In this document: positions 18,320 to 27,267 of the stretch, piece by piece
Position numbering within the stretch: position 1 is the first letter of the stretch
Layout of the letters: every line of letters begins with the position of its first letter
Source: Erythrobacter sp. F6033
GTDB taxonomy: Bacteria > Pseudomonadota > Alphaproteobacteria > Sphingomonadales > Sphingomonadaceae
Direction: 5' to 3'
Assembly (NCBI RefSeq): GCF_023016005.1
Contig: NZ_JALKAZ010000001.1
Span: forward strand, 1,426,001 to 1,490,000
DNA length: 64,000 nucleotides
Translations under genes and position numbers: made by a program
Notes under the pieces: model-generated
What the model was told of the DNA's origin: nothing
The model's database searches: none
The model's input: only the letters and a program-made list of their open reading frames with translations

Positions 18320-19783
18320 TTACTCGCTGTCACCTTCGGGCTGCGTTACCGGCTTGAAAGCTCCACCAGGAACCGCAGTCGAAATTGGTGAGCAATATTG
18401 GCCATTGCATGCCGCGATACCAAAGAACCAGTCATCACCTCGAACTCCGGTGAGTTTCACCTTGAAGTTTCCATCAGCAATTCGCATCGCGACTTCTTCA
18501 AAGATCACTTCCCCATCGATTCTGTAGGTGTCGTCGCGCTCCCGATAACTGGCCGGAATATGATTTACCGAAAGCGCAGGGCCTTCAGGCCAATTACTTT
18601 CATCTGTCGGGCGCATGTAGATTTGATATGTTTTCGTGCCCTCGACAGGATCCCATGACAGCTCCGTATATGTCTTGACCACAGCATCTGCATTAAGCGC
18701 AGGCGGCATGGGAGCCATCGCCAGCTTGTGCAGCGCACGCACATTCAGTTGCGACGCGCGAGTAAGGTATTCGAAATCCAGCTCATCAACGGTATCACCG
18801 TATTTCACACCATCTTCGGTGCGCAAATCCTGATGCTGGTGATCATAATCTTCAACTGAAACGGTAATCCTTACTGCCGGATAACCCTTGTCGAGAAACG
18901 GAATTTGATCTCCACCACGGCCCATGCGGTCCGTCCGCCATATTTGTCGGACTTGCATACCATCCGGCTGTTCTTCCGCTAGCCGATCCAGCCAGCGCGA
19001 GAGGTTGCGTCCTGGCGAGTCATTCTCTCCGCCAAACCGGCGTTGGCGGGCCCTAAGACGCTCGGTCGAATCCGCTCGCAAACCTTCCGAGAAAACCCGA
19101 ACGTGTTTTGCATCGCAGTTTCCGTCCGATCCGCATGAATTGCCGATCATATCATTGTTGAGCACCGCCTTCACGGTCATGCCCTGCTCTTCCACCCAAT
19201 CGGCAAGAATACGCGCGCCATAAAGGCCCTGCTCTTCCCCGGTCAAAAGCGCGTAGATGATGGTCGATGGATACTTCTGTTGAGACAGAATGCGCGATGC
19301 TTCTAAAATCATTACGCTGCCCGAACCGTCATCATTCGCGCCGGGAGCATCATCAGTGCCATTGAGAGGATCGGTGACGCGGCTGTCGTAATGCCCCTGT
19401 ACAATTATGACTTCGTCAGGGCGTTCCGTTCCTCGTTGGATCGCTACAGCATTCCGGACGAGCGTAGGCTGAGGAATACGGCGACCGTCCGCTTCAATGA
19501 CGCGCTCGACAGATTTTACTTCAAAACAATCAGCGCAAGTCGCCCCGATCCGGCGGAATTCGTCCAGCGCCCAATCTACAGCAGCTCCGACACCGCGCTT
19601 CGGATCAGTTTGAGAAGACAGTGTATGCCGCGTTCCGAATGAGACGATTTTGTCCATGTCAGCACGCAGCCGCTCTTCTGATACCTCCTCAGCAAGGACG
19701 TCACCTGTCGATGGTTGACCCTGATCATCGGCGGAAAGTGGCACCGAAACAAGCGCGGCGAGAATTGCGAAACGTTTAACCAT
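18320..19783 (-). CDS. M28 family zinc aminopeptidase, secreted
   Basis: 487 residues. Signal peptide about 1-17 (LSADD). Two-zinc M28 ligands are visible: His in VQGHYDSRV, Asp in GANDDGSGS, Glu-Glu in LTGEEQGLYGA, Asp in NNDMIGN, and a distal His in YDHQHQ. The C-terminal part (after about 370) looks like a fibronectin-type beta domain (YTELSWDPVEGTKTYQIYMRP). The start MVKRFAIL was preferred over an in-frame ATG 15 codons upstream because it begins the signal peptide. Probably exported to scavenge peptides. Confidence 0.87.
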   Translation of the reverse strand: MVKRFAILAALVSVPLSADDQGQPSTGDVLAEEVSEERLRADMDKIVSFGTRHTLSSQTDPKRGVGAAVDWALDEFRRIGATCADCFEVKSVERVIEADGRRIPQPTLVRNAVAIQRGTERPDEVIIVQGHYDSRVTDPLNGTDDAPGANDDGSGSVMILEASRILSQQKYPSTIIYALLTGEEQGLYGARILADWVEEQGMTVKAVLNNDMIGNSCGSDGNCDAKHVRVFSEGLRADSTERLRARQRRFGGENDSPGRNLSRWLDRLAEEQPDGMQVRQIWRTDRMGRGGDQIPFLDKGYPAVRITVSVEDYDHQHQDLRTEDGVKYGDTVDELDFEYLTRASQLNVRALHKLAMAPMPPALNADAVVKTYTELSWDPVEGTKTYQIYMRPTDESNWPEGPALSVNHIPASYRERDDTYRIDGEVIFEEVAMRIADGNFKVKLTGVRGDDWFFGIAACNGQYCSPISTAVPGGAFKPVTQPEGDSE

Positions 19784-19855
19784 GGAAACGTTGTTGCGCG
19801 GTAGAACAAGAATAACAAGCCTACACACAGTTCGATTTCCACTCAGCCGACTATC

Positions 19856-21400
19856 CTAGTAAGCGCGCGCAATCAGAATATGTTCGACAGCTGGTTCACC
19901 TGTGAAAATGCACTCACCGTCAGCAGGTGCGCTGTCACGTGGCACGTTCCGGATCGTCAGTTTCTCTTCCTTGAGCTGTTCAACCACTTTCTCAAGCGCT
20001 GCGCCAGAAGGTTTGGACCACTGGACTTCTACCCAACCAGGATACTTGCCGTTGCTTGCGTAGAAATCGGTAACATCACTCCAGGCAGTAACACCGCGCG
20101 TAATGTTCGCATCACGCCGGTCCCGAGCTTCTGCGAATAGGTTACTCTGGATGTCTTCGAGAAGGTCACCGATCCCGGCGATGAATTCATCACGAGCTGG
20201 GAATGAATTGGCCAGTTTGCCGGTTTCAATATTCCAAAGCTTGTCACGGCGAATGGCTGCGACTTTACCATTTTCCATATCGCGCGGGCCAACCTCAATA
20301 ACCACAGGAGCGCCCTTACGCACCCAGTCCCAACGTTTGGCCGATGCTTTGCCTGGTGTCTTGTCGAGGAAAACGCGCACTTTTTCGCCCATGGCAAATT
20401 GCGCGGCTATTCCGGCACGCACTTCTTCGCAATACGCAAGCGTCGCTGCGTCTTCAGGTTTGTCACGCAGCATAGGCAAAATGACGACCTGAAACGGCGC
20501 AATGCGCGGAGGCACGCGTAGTCCATCATCATCGCCGTGGGTCATAATGACTCCGCCAATCAAACGAGTCGATGTTCCCCAACTTGTTGTGTGACAATAT
20601 TGCTGGGTACCTTCGCGATCTTGATACTGGATGCCAGCAGCCTTCGCGAAATTCGTCCCGAGATAATGCGAAGTACCCGCCTGAAGCGCTTTGCCATCTT
20701 GCATCATCGCTTCAATCGACCACGTTTCATCCGCACCCGGGAAACGCTCATTCTCTGGCTTTTCGCCAGCGACAACTGGCAGAGCTAGATCCTCCTCGGC
20801 ACAGGCACGATACATTTCCAATGCACGGTGTGTTTCTTCGAGCGCCTCTGTCTTATCAGCATGGGCAGTGTGCCCCTCCTGCCAAAGAAATTCGCTTGTT
20901 CTCAAGAACATCCGCGTACGCATTTCCCAACGTACAACGTTTGCCCATTGATTGGTCATGAGTGGTAGATCACGCCATGACTGTGTCCAACGCGCCATGG
21001 CATCGCCAATGATTGTCTCCGACGTCGGACGAACAACCAATGGTTCTTCAAGCTTTGCTTCGGGATCGGGTATCAACCCGCCCTCTCCATCGGAAATCAA
21101 ACGGTGATGAGTGACCACTGCCATTTCCTTCGCAAAGCCATCCACATGGCTGGCTTCGCGCTCGAAATTTGCGAGCGGAATGAAGAGCGGGAAATAGCAA
21201 TTCTGGACACCGGCTTCTTTGATCCGGTCGTCCATCAATCTTTGCACCCGTTCCCAGATACCGTAGCCCCAAGGCTTGATGACCATGCAACCACGGACAC
21301 CCGATTCTTCAGCCATATCAGCGGCGCTGATGACTTCTTGATACCACTTCGCGAAATCGTCTTCGCGTTTCACGTTCATGGCGTGACGAATGTTGGACAC
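19856..21400 (-). CDS. proS: Prolyl-tRNA synthetase, archaeal/eukaryotic-like (type 3)
   Basis: 514 residues. Class II motif 2 (VVRWEMRTRMFLRTSEFLWQEG) and motif 3 (STRLIGGVIMTHGDDDGLRVPPRIAP) read like the archaeal/eukaryotic ProRS group, as does the C-terminal extension ending in ARAY; the large editing insertion of typical bacterial ProRS is absent. Only one Cys is left in the C-terminal domain, so the zinc site of archaeal enzymes is degenerate. Located 44 bp after phaR, 72 bp before the M28 gene. It is the only proS here; whether a bacterial-type copy exists elsewhere cannot be seen. Confidence 0.94.
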   Translation of the reverse strand: MSNIRHAMNVKREDDFAKWYQEVISAADMAEESGVRGCMVIKPWGYGIWERVQRLMDDRIKEAGVQNCYFPLFIPLANFEREASHVDGFAKEMAVVTHHRLISDGEGGLIPDPEAKLEEPLVVRPTSETIIGDAMARWTQSWRDLPLMTNQWANVVRWEMRTRMFLRTSEFLWQEGHTAHADKTEALEETHRALEMYRACAEEDLALPVVAGEKPENERFPGADETWSIEAMMQDGKALQAGTSHYLGTNFAKAAGIQYQDREGTQQYCHTTSWGTSTRLIGGVIMTHGDDDGLRVPPRIAPFQVVILPMLRDKPEDAATLAYCEEVRAGIAAQFAMGEKVRVFLDKTPGKASAKRWDWVRKGAPVVIEVGPRDMENGKVAAIRRDKLWNIETGKLANSFPARDEFIAGIGDLLEDIQSNLFAEARDRRDANITRGVTAWSDVTDFYASNGKYPGWVEVQWSKPSGAALEKVVEQLKEEKLTIRNVPRDSAPADGECIFTGEPAVEHILIARAY

Positions 21401-21444
21401 GTCTGGTCTATTCCTAATGTAAATTGATTGAGTGACTGTCCGGG

Positions 21445-22029
21445 CTATTTGCCAAGCTCGTCCAGCTTCTTTTGCATTGCGGCCATTTGATCTCGCAAAG
21501 CGGCGATCTCTTTGTCGGAAGTTTTGTCGGCCGGCGGTTGAGTGGGCTTCACCGCGGTGTCTTTTCTTGCGCCTGGGATCAACGTCTCGGCGGCAGCGCG
21601 CATCAACGCCATGTTGGTTTCATGTATCGCGGCGAGCGGATTTGCGGACATTCCTTTGTCAAATGCTTCGCGTATCTTTGATTGGTTCTCGCGGAAATTG
21701 GTCATGCTCGCCTCAAGATAAGACGGCATAAGACTTTGCATCGAGTTTCCGTACATCCCGATCAACTGACGTAAAAAGCTCACGGGCAACATTTGGCCGC
21801 CGTTCGATTCTTCATCCATGATTATCTGGGTAAGGATCGAATGAGTAATGTCGTCGCCAGACTTGGCATCAAGAACCTGAAAGTCGATATTCTCGCGCAC
21901 CATTTTCGCCAGATCGTCGAGGGTTATGTAACTCGAAGAGCTTGTATTATAGAGCCGCCGATTGGCGTATTTCTTGATGATGATTGTATCACCAGTGCCT
22001 GTGTCAGAGGCGTTTGCTTTGCGTGCCAT
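21445..22029 (-). CDS. phaR: Polyhydroxyalkanoate synthesis repressor PhaR
   Basis: 194 residues. The N-terminal DNA-binding domain has the family hallmark IIIKKYANRRLYNTSSSSYI, followed by the PHB accumulation regulator domain (HSILTQIIMDEESNGGQMLP) and a C-terminal coiled coil. PhaR proteins bind both DNA and PHA granules and repress phasin genes and their own gene. phaC/phaP are not in the window. A TGC-rich palindrome upstream (22067-22081) is a candidate operator. Confidence 0.93.
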   Translation of the reverse strand: MARKANASDTGTGDTIIIKKYANRRLYNTSSSSYITLDDLAKMVRENIDFQVLDAKSGDDITHSILTQIIMDEESNGGQMLPVSFLRQLIGMYGNSMQSLMPSYLEASMTNFRENQSKIREAFDKGMSANPLAAIHETNMALMRAAAETLIPGARKDTAVKPTQPPADKTSDKEIAALRDQMAAMQKKLDELGK

Positions 22030-22066
22030 ATCGATCCCAGATTTTGTTGCTGGGTTCGCTTAGCAC

Positions 22067-22081
22067 CTGCACAATGTGCAG
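22067..22081 (-). promoter_or_regulatory. Candidate PhaR autoregulatory operator
   Basis: CTGCACAATGTGCAG is a 15-bp palindrome immediately followed by another TGCA (TGCAACA), 38-52 bases upstream of the phaR start. PhaR of Paracoccus and Rhodobacter is known to bind TGC-rich CTGC/GCAG-type inverted sequences upstream of phaP and phaR. The assignment is by analogy; the spacing between half-sites (7) is wider than the published 3-4. Confidence 0.45.
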
Positions 22082-22093
22082 TGCAACAACGCG

Positions 22094-23155
22094 TTAGCGG
22101 CCGCGCAACCGCTGCCCAAGTACGGTTAGCAATTCATATTGGGAAACAGAGCTTTGCAGCGCAGCATCAGGCAAATAAAATGGTACTTTCAACCAGTCCC
22201 CCTCCGCCAAGTCAGGAGCTCCGGCTAGGTCTACAACGATCATATCCATCGATACTTTGCCTAACACTGGCAGTTCGCGGTCCTCGTGTTGCAAGGCGAA
22301 GCCTTTGCCTCTCGCTCTTAGAAAACCGTCCGCGTATCCGAGCGAGACAGTGCCCACTCGCATTGCGCGATCAGCAGTGAATTGCGCATTGTAACCAACA
22401 CTATCGCCATCCGTAAGATTCCGCACCTGAATGATGGCCGCTTCGATATGGGCAACTTGCCGGATAGTACCTGAGAACTCTGCACGCGGAACACCCCCAT
22501 AGAGGGCCAAGCCCGGCCGCGTCACATCGAATGCATAATCCCCGCCGAGTGCAATTCCCGCGCTGTTTGACAGGCTCAGCCGCCTATAGCCAATCTTTGT
22601 CGCTGCCTCCCTAAAGGCCGAAAGCTGACGGTCATTCATCGGGTTATTCTCGTCTGCACAAGCAAGATGCGACATCATGCAATCGATTTCGAGGGATTGT
22701 AGGACAGTTTCCGAAAAATCCGATGCCGATACACCGAGTCTATTGATCCCAGTGTCGACCATTAGATGACAGGCACCGCCACGATGTTCGCTCCAACGCC
22801 TCGCCTGCTCTAGCGAGTTGATTACGGGCCGCACTCCAGTTGAGAGCGCAAACTCCACATCCTGACTGTTCATCGGGCCGTGCAAGACAGCAATCTGGCC
22901 AGGATCAACATGGTCCAGCAAAGCTGTTACTTCGCTCCAGTGGGCAACGAAGAACGTGTCAGCTCCGGCATCGCGAAGGACCGGCACACATTTATCCACC
23001 CCTAGCCCGTAACAGTCTGCCTTTACAGCAGCGCCTGTTGCAGCTGCAGCCGACATTCCATCAAGTGCACGCCAATTTCCCGCCAACGCATCAATATCAA
23101 CTATTAGGCGATGCGCTGGTGCGGGTGAAGTCGGTCCAGTCTCAGCCTTGGACAT
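22094..23155 (-). CDS. alr: Alanine racemase
   Basis: PLP enzyme that makes D-alanine for peptidoglycan. PLP lysine K45 in AAVKADCYGLG; second catalytic Tyr in SVGYNAQF; conserved SLGYADG. 353 residues. Its first 14 bases overlap the end of the upstream transporter gene. In many alphaproteobacteria alr lies near radA, as here. Confidence 0.94.
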   Translation of the reverse strand: MSKAETGPTSPAPAHRLIVDIDALAGNWRALDGMSAAAATGAAVKADCYGLGVDKCVPVLRDAGADTFFVAHWSEVTALLDHVDPGQIAVLHGPMNSQDVEFALSTGVRPVINSLEQARRWSEHRGGACHLMVDTGINRLGVSASDFSETVLQSLEIDCMMSHLACADENNPMNDRQLSAFREAATKIGYRRLSLSNSAGIALGGDYAFDVTRPGLALYGGVPRAEFSGTIRQVAHIEAAIIQVRNLTDGDSVGYNAQFTADRAMRVGTVSLGYADGFLRARGKGFALQHEDRELPVLGKVSMDMIVVDLAGAPDLAEGDWLKVPFYLPDAALQSSVSQYELLTVLGQRLRGR

Positions 23156-24782
23156 CGTCGGAGAAATCTGTTGGAGGTCCGTCGGGCAATCCCCACCATG
23201 CGATGACCACGCCGAATGCCACTACGGCCCAAGTGTACCAAAGGCCGGAATAGACGTTGCCAGTGCTCGCCACGATGATCCCCGAAATAAGCGGGAGAAA
23301 CCCACCCAGATACCCAGCACCAATATGATAGGGTATCGACATCGAAGAATATCGGATGCGAGGCGGGAACATCTCTGACAAGAGCGCGGCAACCGAGCCA
23401 TATGTGAGCGCAGAAAGCACGCCCAACGCCATCAACATCGCGATAATGCCTATGATGTTGGCGAGAGGGGGCACATGACGGGTAAAGTCAAAGCCCGATT
23501 GTGATAGAGCAGCCTGCAGGCCATCGCGCCGGGCATTCCCGCTTTCCAACCACTCAGGCGCAATCTCTACAACTTTCCCGCCGACCGTAATGCCAAGGGT
23601 GTCACCATCAACGACTGTATACGATACCCCGCTTGAAGTGAGACTGCCCAGCATTTTGCCGCAGTTGCTCTGCTCACGATCAAACAGGTCCGCGAAGGGA
23701 TCTGTCACGCACTCAGGACCAGTAACGACAACAGGGTTCTTTTCCGCTGACTCAGCCAAGGCGGGATTGGCAAGACTGCCCATTGTCCAGAAGATTGGGA
23801 AGAGTAGCGCCAATGAGGCAAGCGCACCAATGATGATTGGCTTTTTCCGCCCGACCCGATCCGACCAGCGACCAACCACCAGATAGAAGCTCATAGATAG
23901 AAGACCAGCGATCAACAGGATGATCTCAACCGTCAATTCATCAAGCCTCATATCCCCCTTAAGGAACGATAGGCTTGAGAAAAACGCTGTGTACCAGATG
24001 GTTGTCAGAATTCCCGCCACACCAAACAGCGCGACAAAAATCCGCTTCTTGTTGCCAGGATACGTGAAGCTCTCAATAAATGGGTTGCCAGACGTTTCAC
24101 CCGCTTCTTTCATAGCTTTGAAAACCGGGCTCTCGGACAGCTTGAACCGCATCCACAGCGAAATGATCAGCAGTAGAATCGACAACAGAAACGGAACGCG
24201 CCAGCCCCAGGAATTGAAGTCGTCTTCCGGAATTACAAACCGGCAGAGAAGAACAACGATAATCGATAAAACAAACCCGCCGACCACGCTGGCTTGAATG
24301 AAACTGGTATAAAAGCCGCGCTTCTCAGGTGGTGCGTGCTCAGCCACATAAATCGCTGCCCCGCCATATTCACCGCCGAGGGCGAGGCCTTGCAGCACAC
24401 GCAAGAAAATGACGATGATTGGGGCTATCACTCCGATCTGATCGACGGTTGGGATCAGTCCCACACCCGCCGTCGCGATACCCATAAGGGTAACCGTCAC
24501 AAGGAAGGTGTATTTCCTCCCCAACCTGTCGCCGAGAAAACCAAACAGAATCGCGCCGATTGGCCGGAACGCGAAGCCGACCGCGAAAGTCGACCATACA
24601 AGAAGCAATCCGAGCGTATCGTTATCAACGTCGTAAAACGCGTCTTTCAGGATGTATGCAAGCGTGCCGTAGATAAAAAAATCATACCATTCGAAAATCG
24701 TTCCGGCACTCGATGCACCGATTACGAGTTTGATTTCCTTGTCCGTCGGCTCTCGATCAGCAAGCGCTTGTGCTTCTGCCAT
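23142..24782 (-). CDS. MFS transporter of the metabolite:H+ symporter (MHS) type with a large extramembrane insert
   Basis: 546 residues versus about 430 for ordinary MHS proteins. GFLGDRLGRKYTF is the MFS signature loop between TM2 and TM3, and RVLQGLALGGEYGGAAIYVAEH is the MHS (ProP/ShiA-like) TM4 motif. About 100 residues (roughly 336-436) containing two Cys and no membrane helix are inserted between helices in the second half. Inference: a periplasmic domain. The substrate (probably a small organic acid or osmolyte) cannot be read from sequence. It overlaps alr by 14 bp. Confidence 0.88.
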   Translation of the reverse strand: MAEAQALADREPTDKEIKLVIGASSAGTIFEWYDFFIYGTLAYILKDAFYDVDNDTLGLLLVWSTFAVGFAFRPIGAILFGFLGDRLGRKYTFLVTVTLMGIATAGVGLIPTVDQIGVIAPIIVIFLRVLQGLALGGEYGGAAIYVAEHAPPEKRGFYTSFIQASVVGGFVLSIIVVLLCRFVIPEDDFNSWGWRVPFLLSILLLIISLWMRFKLSESPVFKAMKEAGETSGNPFIESFTYPGNKKRIFVALFGVAGILTTIWYTAFFSSLSFLKGDMRLDELTVEIILLIAGLLSMSFYLVVGRWSDRVGRKKPIIIGALASLALLFPIFWTMGSLANPALAESAEKNPVVVTGPECVTDPFADLFDREQSNCGKMLGSLTSSGVSYTVVDGDTLGITVGGKVVEIAPEWLESGNARRDGLQAALSQSGFDFTRHVPPLANIIGIIAMLMALGVLSALTYGSVAALLSEMFPPRIRYSSMSIPYHIGAGYLGGFLPLISGIIVASTGNVYSGLWYTWAVVAFGVVIAWWGLPDGPPTDFSDDVQG

Positions 24783-24835
24783 AATCCCCGTCTACCCTGA
24801 TTATGCCTGTCTCTCGCAGGCCGTTTGAAGTAGCT

Positions 24836-25276
24836 TCAGTAGCTGCTGGAGCCCGTAGAGGAAAGCGCCTCGATTGCCGCTCTCCACGGCAATAGAACTG
24901 CCTCGTGACGTCCGGAGTACGGCAAAGCTGGAATTAGAGCATCTATCATTGGCCAGTCAGGCAGGTCGCCTTCCTCCGACAACCACCGTTCGATTTGTCC
25001 TAACGCAATGGTGAGGTCACTAATCGGTGTATCCTGAATGCCTTGTGCGAAGATTGCCGCTGAGCTCTGGCCTACTGCGCAGGCAGATACTTGCATTCCG
25101 ACGCGAGAAATCCGCCCTTCTGCCGAACTCAGACCGATCTTGACCCTGCTTCCACAAGTTCGCGAACGCGCTTCGGCATAGGTTTCAAAGCTATCGTTTA
25201 GGGGAAAGTCCGCCAGCGACGTTGCTAGGGCTAGCAATTTCGGAGAATACAGTTTCGCAGCTGAACCATCAGCCAT
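24836..25276 (-). CDS. NifU/IscU-like iron-sulfur scaffold-type protein
   Basis: 146 residues. Cysteines are in RTCGSRV and in SACAVGQSSA, matching the N-terminal NifU/IscU-type fold that holds a nascent Fe-S cluster; the third Cys of true IscU near the C-terminus is not evident, so function as a scaffold is uncertain. Start MADGSAAKLYSPKLL was chosen because the upstream codons overlap cvpA and look non-homologous. It follows cvpA by 4 bp. Confidence 0.75.
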   Translation of the reverse strand: MADGSAAKLYSPKLLALATSLADFPLNDSFETYAEARSRTCGSRVKIGLSSAEGRISRVGMQVSACAVGQSSAAIFAQGIQDTPISDLTIALGQIERWLSEEGDLPDWPMIDALIPALPYSGRHEAVLLPWRAAIEALSSTGSSSY

Positions 25277-25280
25277 TGAT

Positions 25281-25820
25281 CTAATTTTCCGGATTGTTCG
25301 CTTCTGCCGCTTCAGCTTCGCCTTCAAGCTGGGCGCGACGTGAAGCAATCATCTGAACAAGTTGACGAGAAAACGTATCCGCCGCCGGATATGTGCGTGC
25401 CTGCGTCACCCAAGTTGGGCGGCCTTGGAAACCCCAAACAGTGTCAAAGCCGAGAACAAGGATCGAGAATGCAAAAACCACGATCAGCGCACCTTTGACA
25501 GCCCCAAAGCCAAAGCCCAGTAGTCGGTCAATCGGGCCTAAAATCGAATTGCGCGATGCTTCACCTGCGTTGGACGCAATAATCCGCATGGCGGCATATG
25601 GTATGAGCAATAGCAGCACGAACGCCAGAATCGGAGTGGCTGGTTCCGCATTGTAAACGCCGCGAAGCGCCTCTGTAAGCAAGCCATGGAGATAATAGAC
25701 CGCAAAAGCGGCCAGAATCCATGCAGCCAATGAAAGGACCTCTTGCACAAGGCCCCGCATAAAACCGCCAATCGCCGCAAAACCGACGAAGAGCAGCACG
25801 ATCACATCAAACAACGTCAT
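25281..25820 (-). CDS. cvpA: CvpA family membrane protein
   Basis: 179 residues with four predicted membrane helices starting at the N-terminus (TLFDVIVLLFVGFAAIGGFMRG, the CvpA signature region) and an acidic Glu/Ala-rich tail. Members are linked to envelope homeostasis and, in E. coli, colicin V production. Located 9 bp after radA, an adjacency common in alphaproteobacteria; purF does not follow. Confidence 0.9.
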   Translation of the reverse strand: MTLFDVIVLLFVGFAAIGGFMRGLVQEVLSLAAWILAAFAVYYLHGLLTEALRGVYNAEPATPILAFVLLLLIPYAAMRIIASNAGEASRNSILGPIDRLLGFGFGAVKGALIVVFAFSILVLGFDTVWGFQGRPTWVTQARTYPAADTFSRQLVQMIASRRAQLEGEAEAAEANNPEN

Positions 25821-25829
25821 AGAGCGGGA

Positions 25830-27197
25830 TTATTCGCTCCCCATCACTTGGTCAACGAGATTGGCGAGTTGTCCCAAACCGCGATATTTGAGTTTGGCTG
25901 AGCCGACCTTGGCATCGGACGGACCGTAGCTAGAGGTGAACCCTAGTTTAGCTGCCTCGCGCAAACGCAGGTCAGAATGCGCCACGGGCCGGATTTCACC
26001 TGAAAGCGACACTTCACCAAACCAAGCAGCCTTATCAGGCAGCGGTTTGTCAGCCAGTGCCGACACGAGTGCAGCTGCCACCGCGAGGTCAGCTGCAGGA
26101 TCGGTCAGTCGATAGCCACCTGCAATATTGAGGTAGACCTCTGCAGAACTAAAATTCAGGCCACACCGCGATTCCAAAACGGCCAAGAGCATCGCCATGC
26201 GTCCATTGTCCCATCCGACAACAGCACGCCGGGGCGTGGCTCCCGATTGCAATCGCACAATCAGCGCCTGTATCTCTACAAGGACTGGCCTTGTCCCCTC
26301 CAACGCAGGAAATACCGAGCTCCCGGCCAATGGTTGGTCACGTCCGGATAAGAAGAGCATTGATGGATTGGAAACTTCTTCCAGCCCTTCGCTTACCATC
26401 GAGAAGACACCAATTTCGTCAACCGCTCCAAATCGGTTCTTAAGCGCCCGAAGAATACGGTACTGATGGCTGCGTTCGCCCTCAAAGCTCATCACAACAT
26501 CGACCATGTGTTCCAGGACACGTGGCCCAGCAATGTTGCCATCTTTCGTCACATGCCCGACCAGCACCAATACGGTACCTTTTTCCTTGGCAAAGCGGAT
26601 CAATTCCAGCGCACAGCCACGCACTTGGCTTACCGTTCCTGGTGCGCCTTCAATCGTGTCCGAGTGCATTGTCTGGATTGAATCGATAACCAACATGGCA
26701 GGTGGTTCACCTTCACCAAGTGTGGTCAGAATATCTCTAACCGATGTTTCTGACGCAAGCCTGATAGGTGCATCGGCAACTCCCAACCGACTAGCTCGGA
26801 GGCGGACCTGCCCAGCAGCCTCTTCTCCGCTGACATAGACAACATCATTGCCACCGCGCGCGATTGTCGCTGCGGTCTGTAGTAACAAAGTCGATTTCCC
26901 GATGCCCGGGTCGCCGCCCATCAAAACAGCCGAACCAGGTACAAGCCCTCCGCCCAACGCGCGGTCGAATTCGGCGAGGCCAGTCGATTTGCGAACCGGC
27001 AGTGCAGTTTCGCGATTGAGAGGGATAAACTCGATGCCCCTCCCGCCCCGGGAAAGATCATGCTTCTGTGAAAACACCGTCGCTGGGGCATCCTCCACCA
27101 GCGTGTTCCACTCACTACAATCACCGCACTGGCCCTGCCATCGTGGTGAAACCGCGCCACACGACTGGCACACATACCTTTTTTTACTCTTAGCCAT
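25830..27197 (-). CDS. radA: DNA repair protein RadA
   Basis: 455 residues. N-terminal C4 zinc finger (CQSCGAVSPRWQGQCGDC), Walker A GGDPGIGKST, the RadA-specific KNRFG motif (ALKNRFGAVDE) and a C-terminal Lon-protease-like domain. It promotes branch migration in recombination. The start MAKSKKRY is the conserved one (the frame is open 17 codons further). A GTTC-N7-GTTC site lies 17 bp upstream (see separate entry), so SOS control is likely if that site is real. Confidence 0.95.
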   Translation of the reverse strand: MAKSKKRYVCQSCGAVSPRWQGQCGDCSEWNTLVEDAPATVFSQKHDLSRGGRGIEFIPLNRETALPVRKSTGLAEFDRALGGGLVPGSAVLMGGDPGIGKSTLLLQTAATIARGGNDVVYVSGEEAAGQVRLRASRLGVADAPIRLASETSVRDILTTLGEGEPPAMLVIDSIQTMHSDTIEGAPGTVSQVRGCALELIRFAKEKGTVLVLVGHVTKDGNIAGPRVLEHMVDVVMSFEGERSHQYRILRALKNRFGAVDEIGVFSMVSEGLEEVSNPSMLFLSGRDQPLAGSSVFPALEGTRPVLVEIQALIVRLQSGATPRRAVVGWDNGRMAMLLAVLESRCGLNFSSAEVYLNIAGGYRLTDPAADLAVAAALVSALADKPLPDKAAWFGEVSLSGEIRPVAHSDLRLREAAKLGFTSSYGPSDAKVGSAKLKYRGLGQLANLVDQVMGSE

Positions 27198-27213
27198 AGC
27201 AAGGGAATTAGCA

Positions 27214-27228
27214 GAACATTTGCAGAAC
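27214..27228 (-). promoter_or_regulatory. Candidate LexA (SOS) box upstream of radA
   Basis: Read on the minus strand the site is GTTC-TGCAAAT-GTTC, a perfect match to the alphaproteobacterial LexA direct repeat GTTC-N7-GTTC. It ends 16 bp before the radA ATG and lies 40 bp before the divergent patatin-like gene. An 8-base fixed pattern is expected about twice by chance in a window this size, so its position in the short radA leader is the main argument. Confidence 0.5.
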
Positions 27229-27267
27229 GCAATTGCAAAGCTGATCAATCCACGTCAGAGAAAACTG

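Noticed and set aside
26848..27267. In-frame extension of the patatin-like gene antisense to radA.
   Set aside because: It mirrors the coding radA and has no patatin homology; the ATG at 27268 begins the family sequence.
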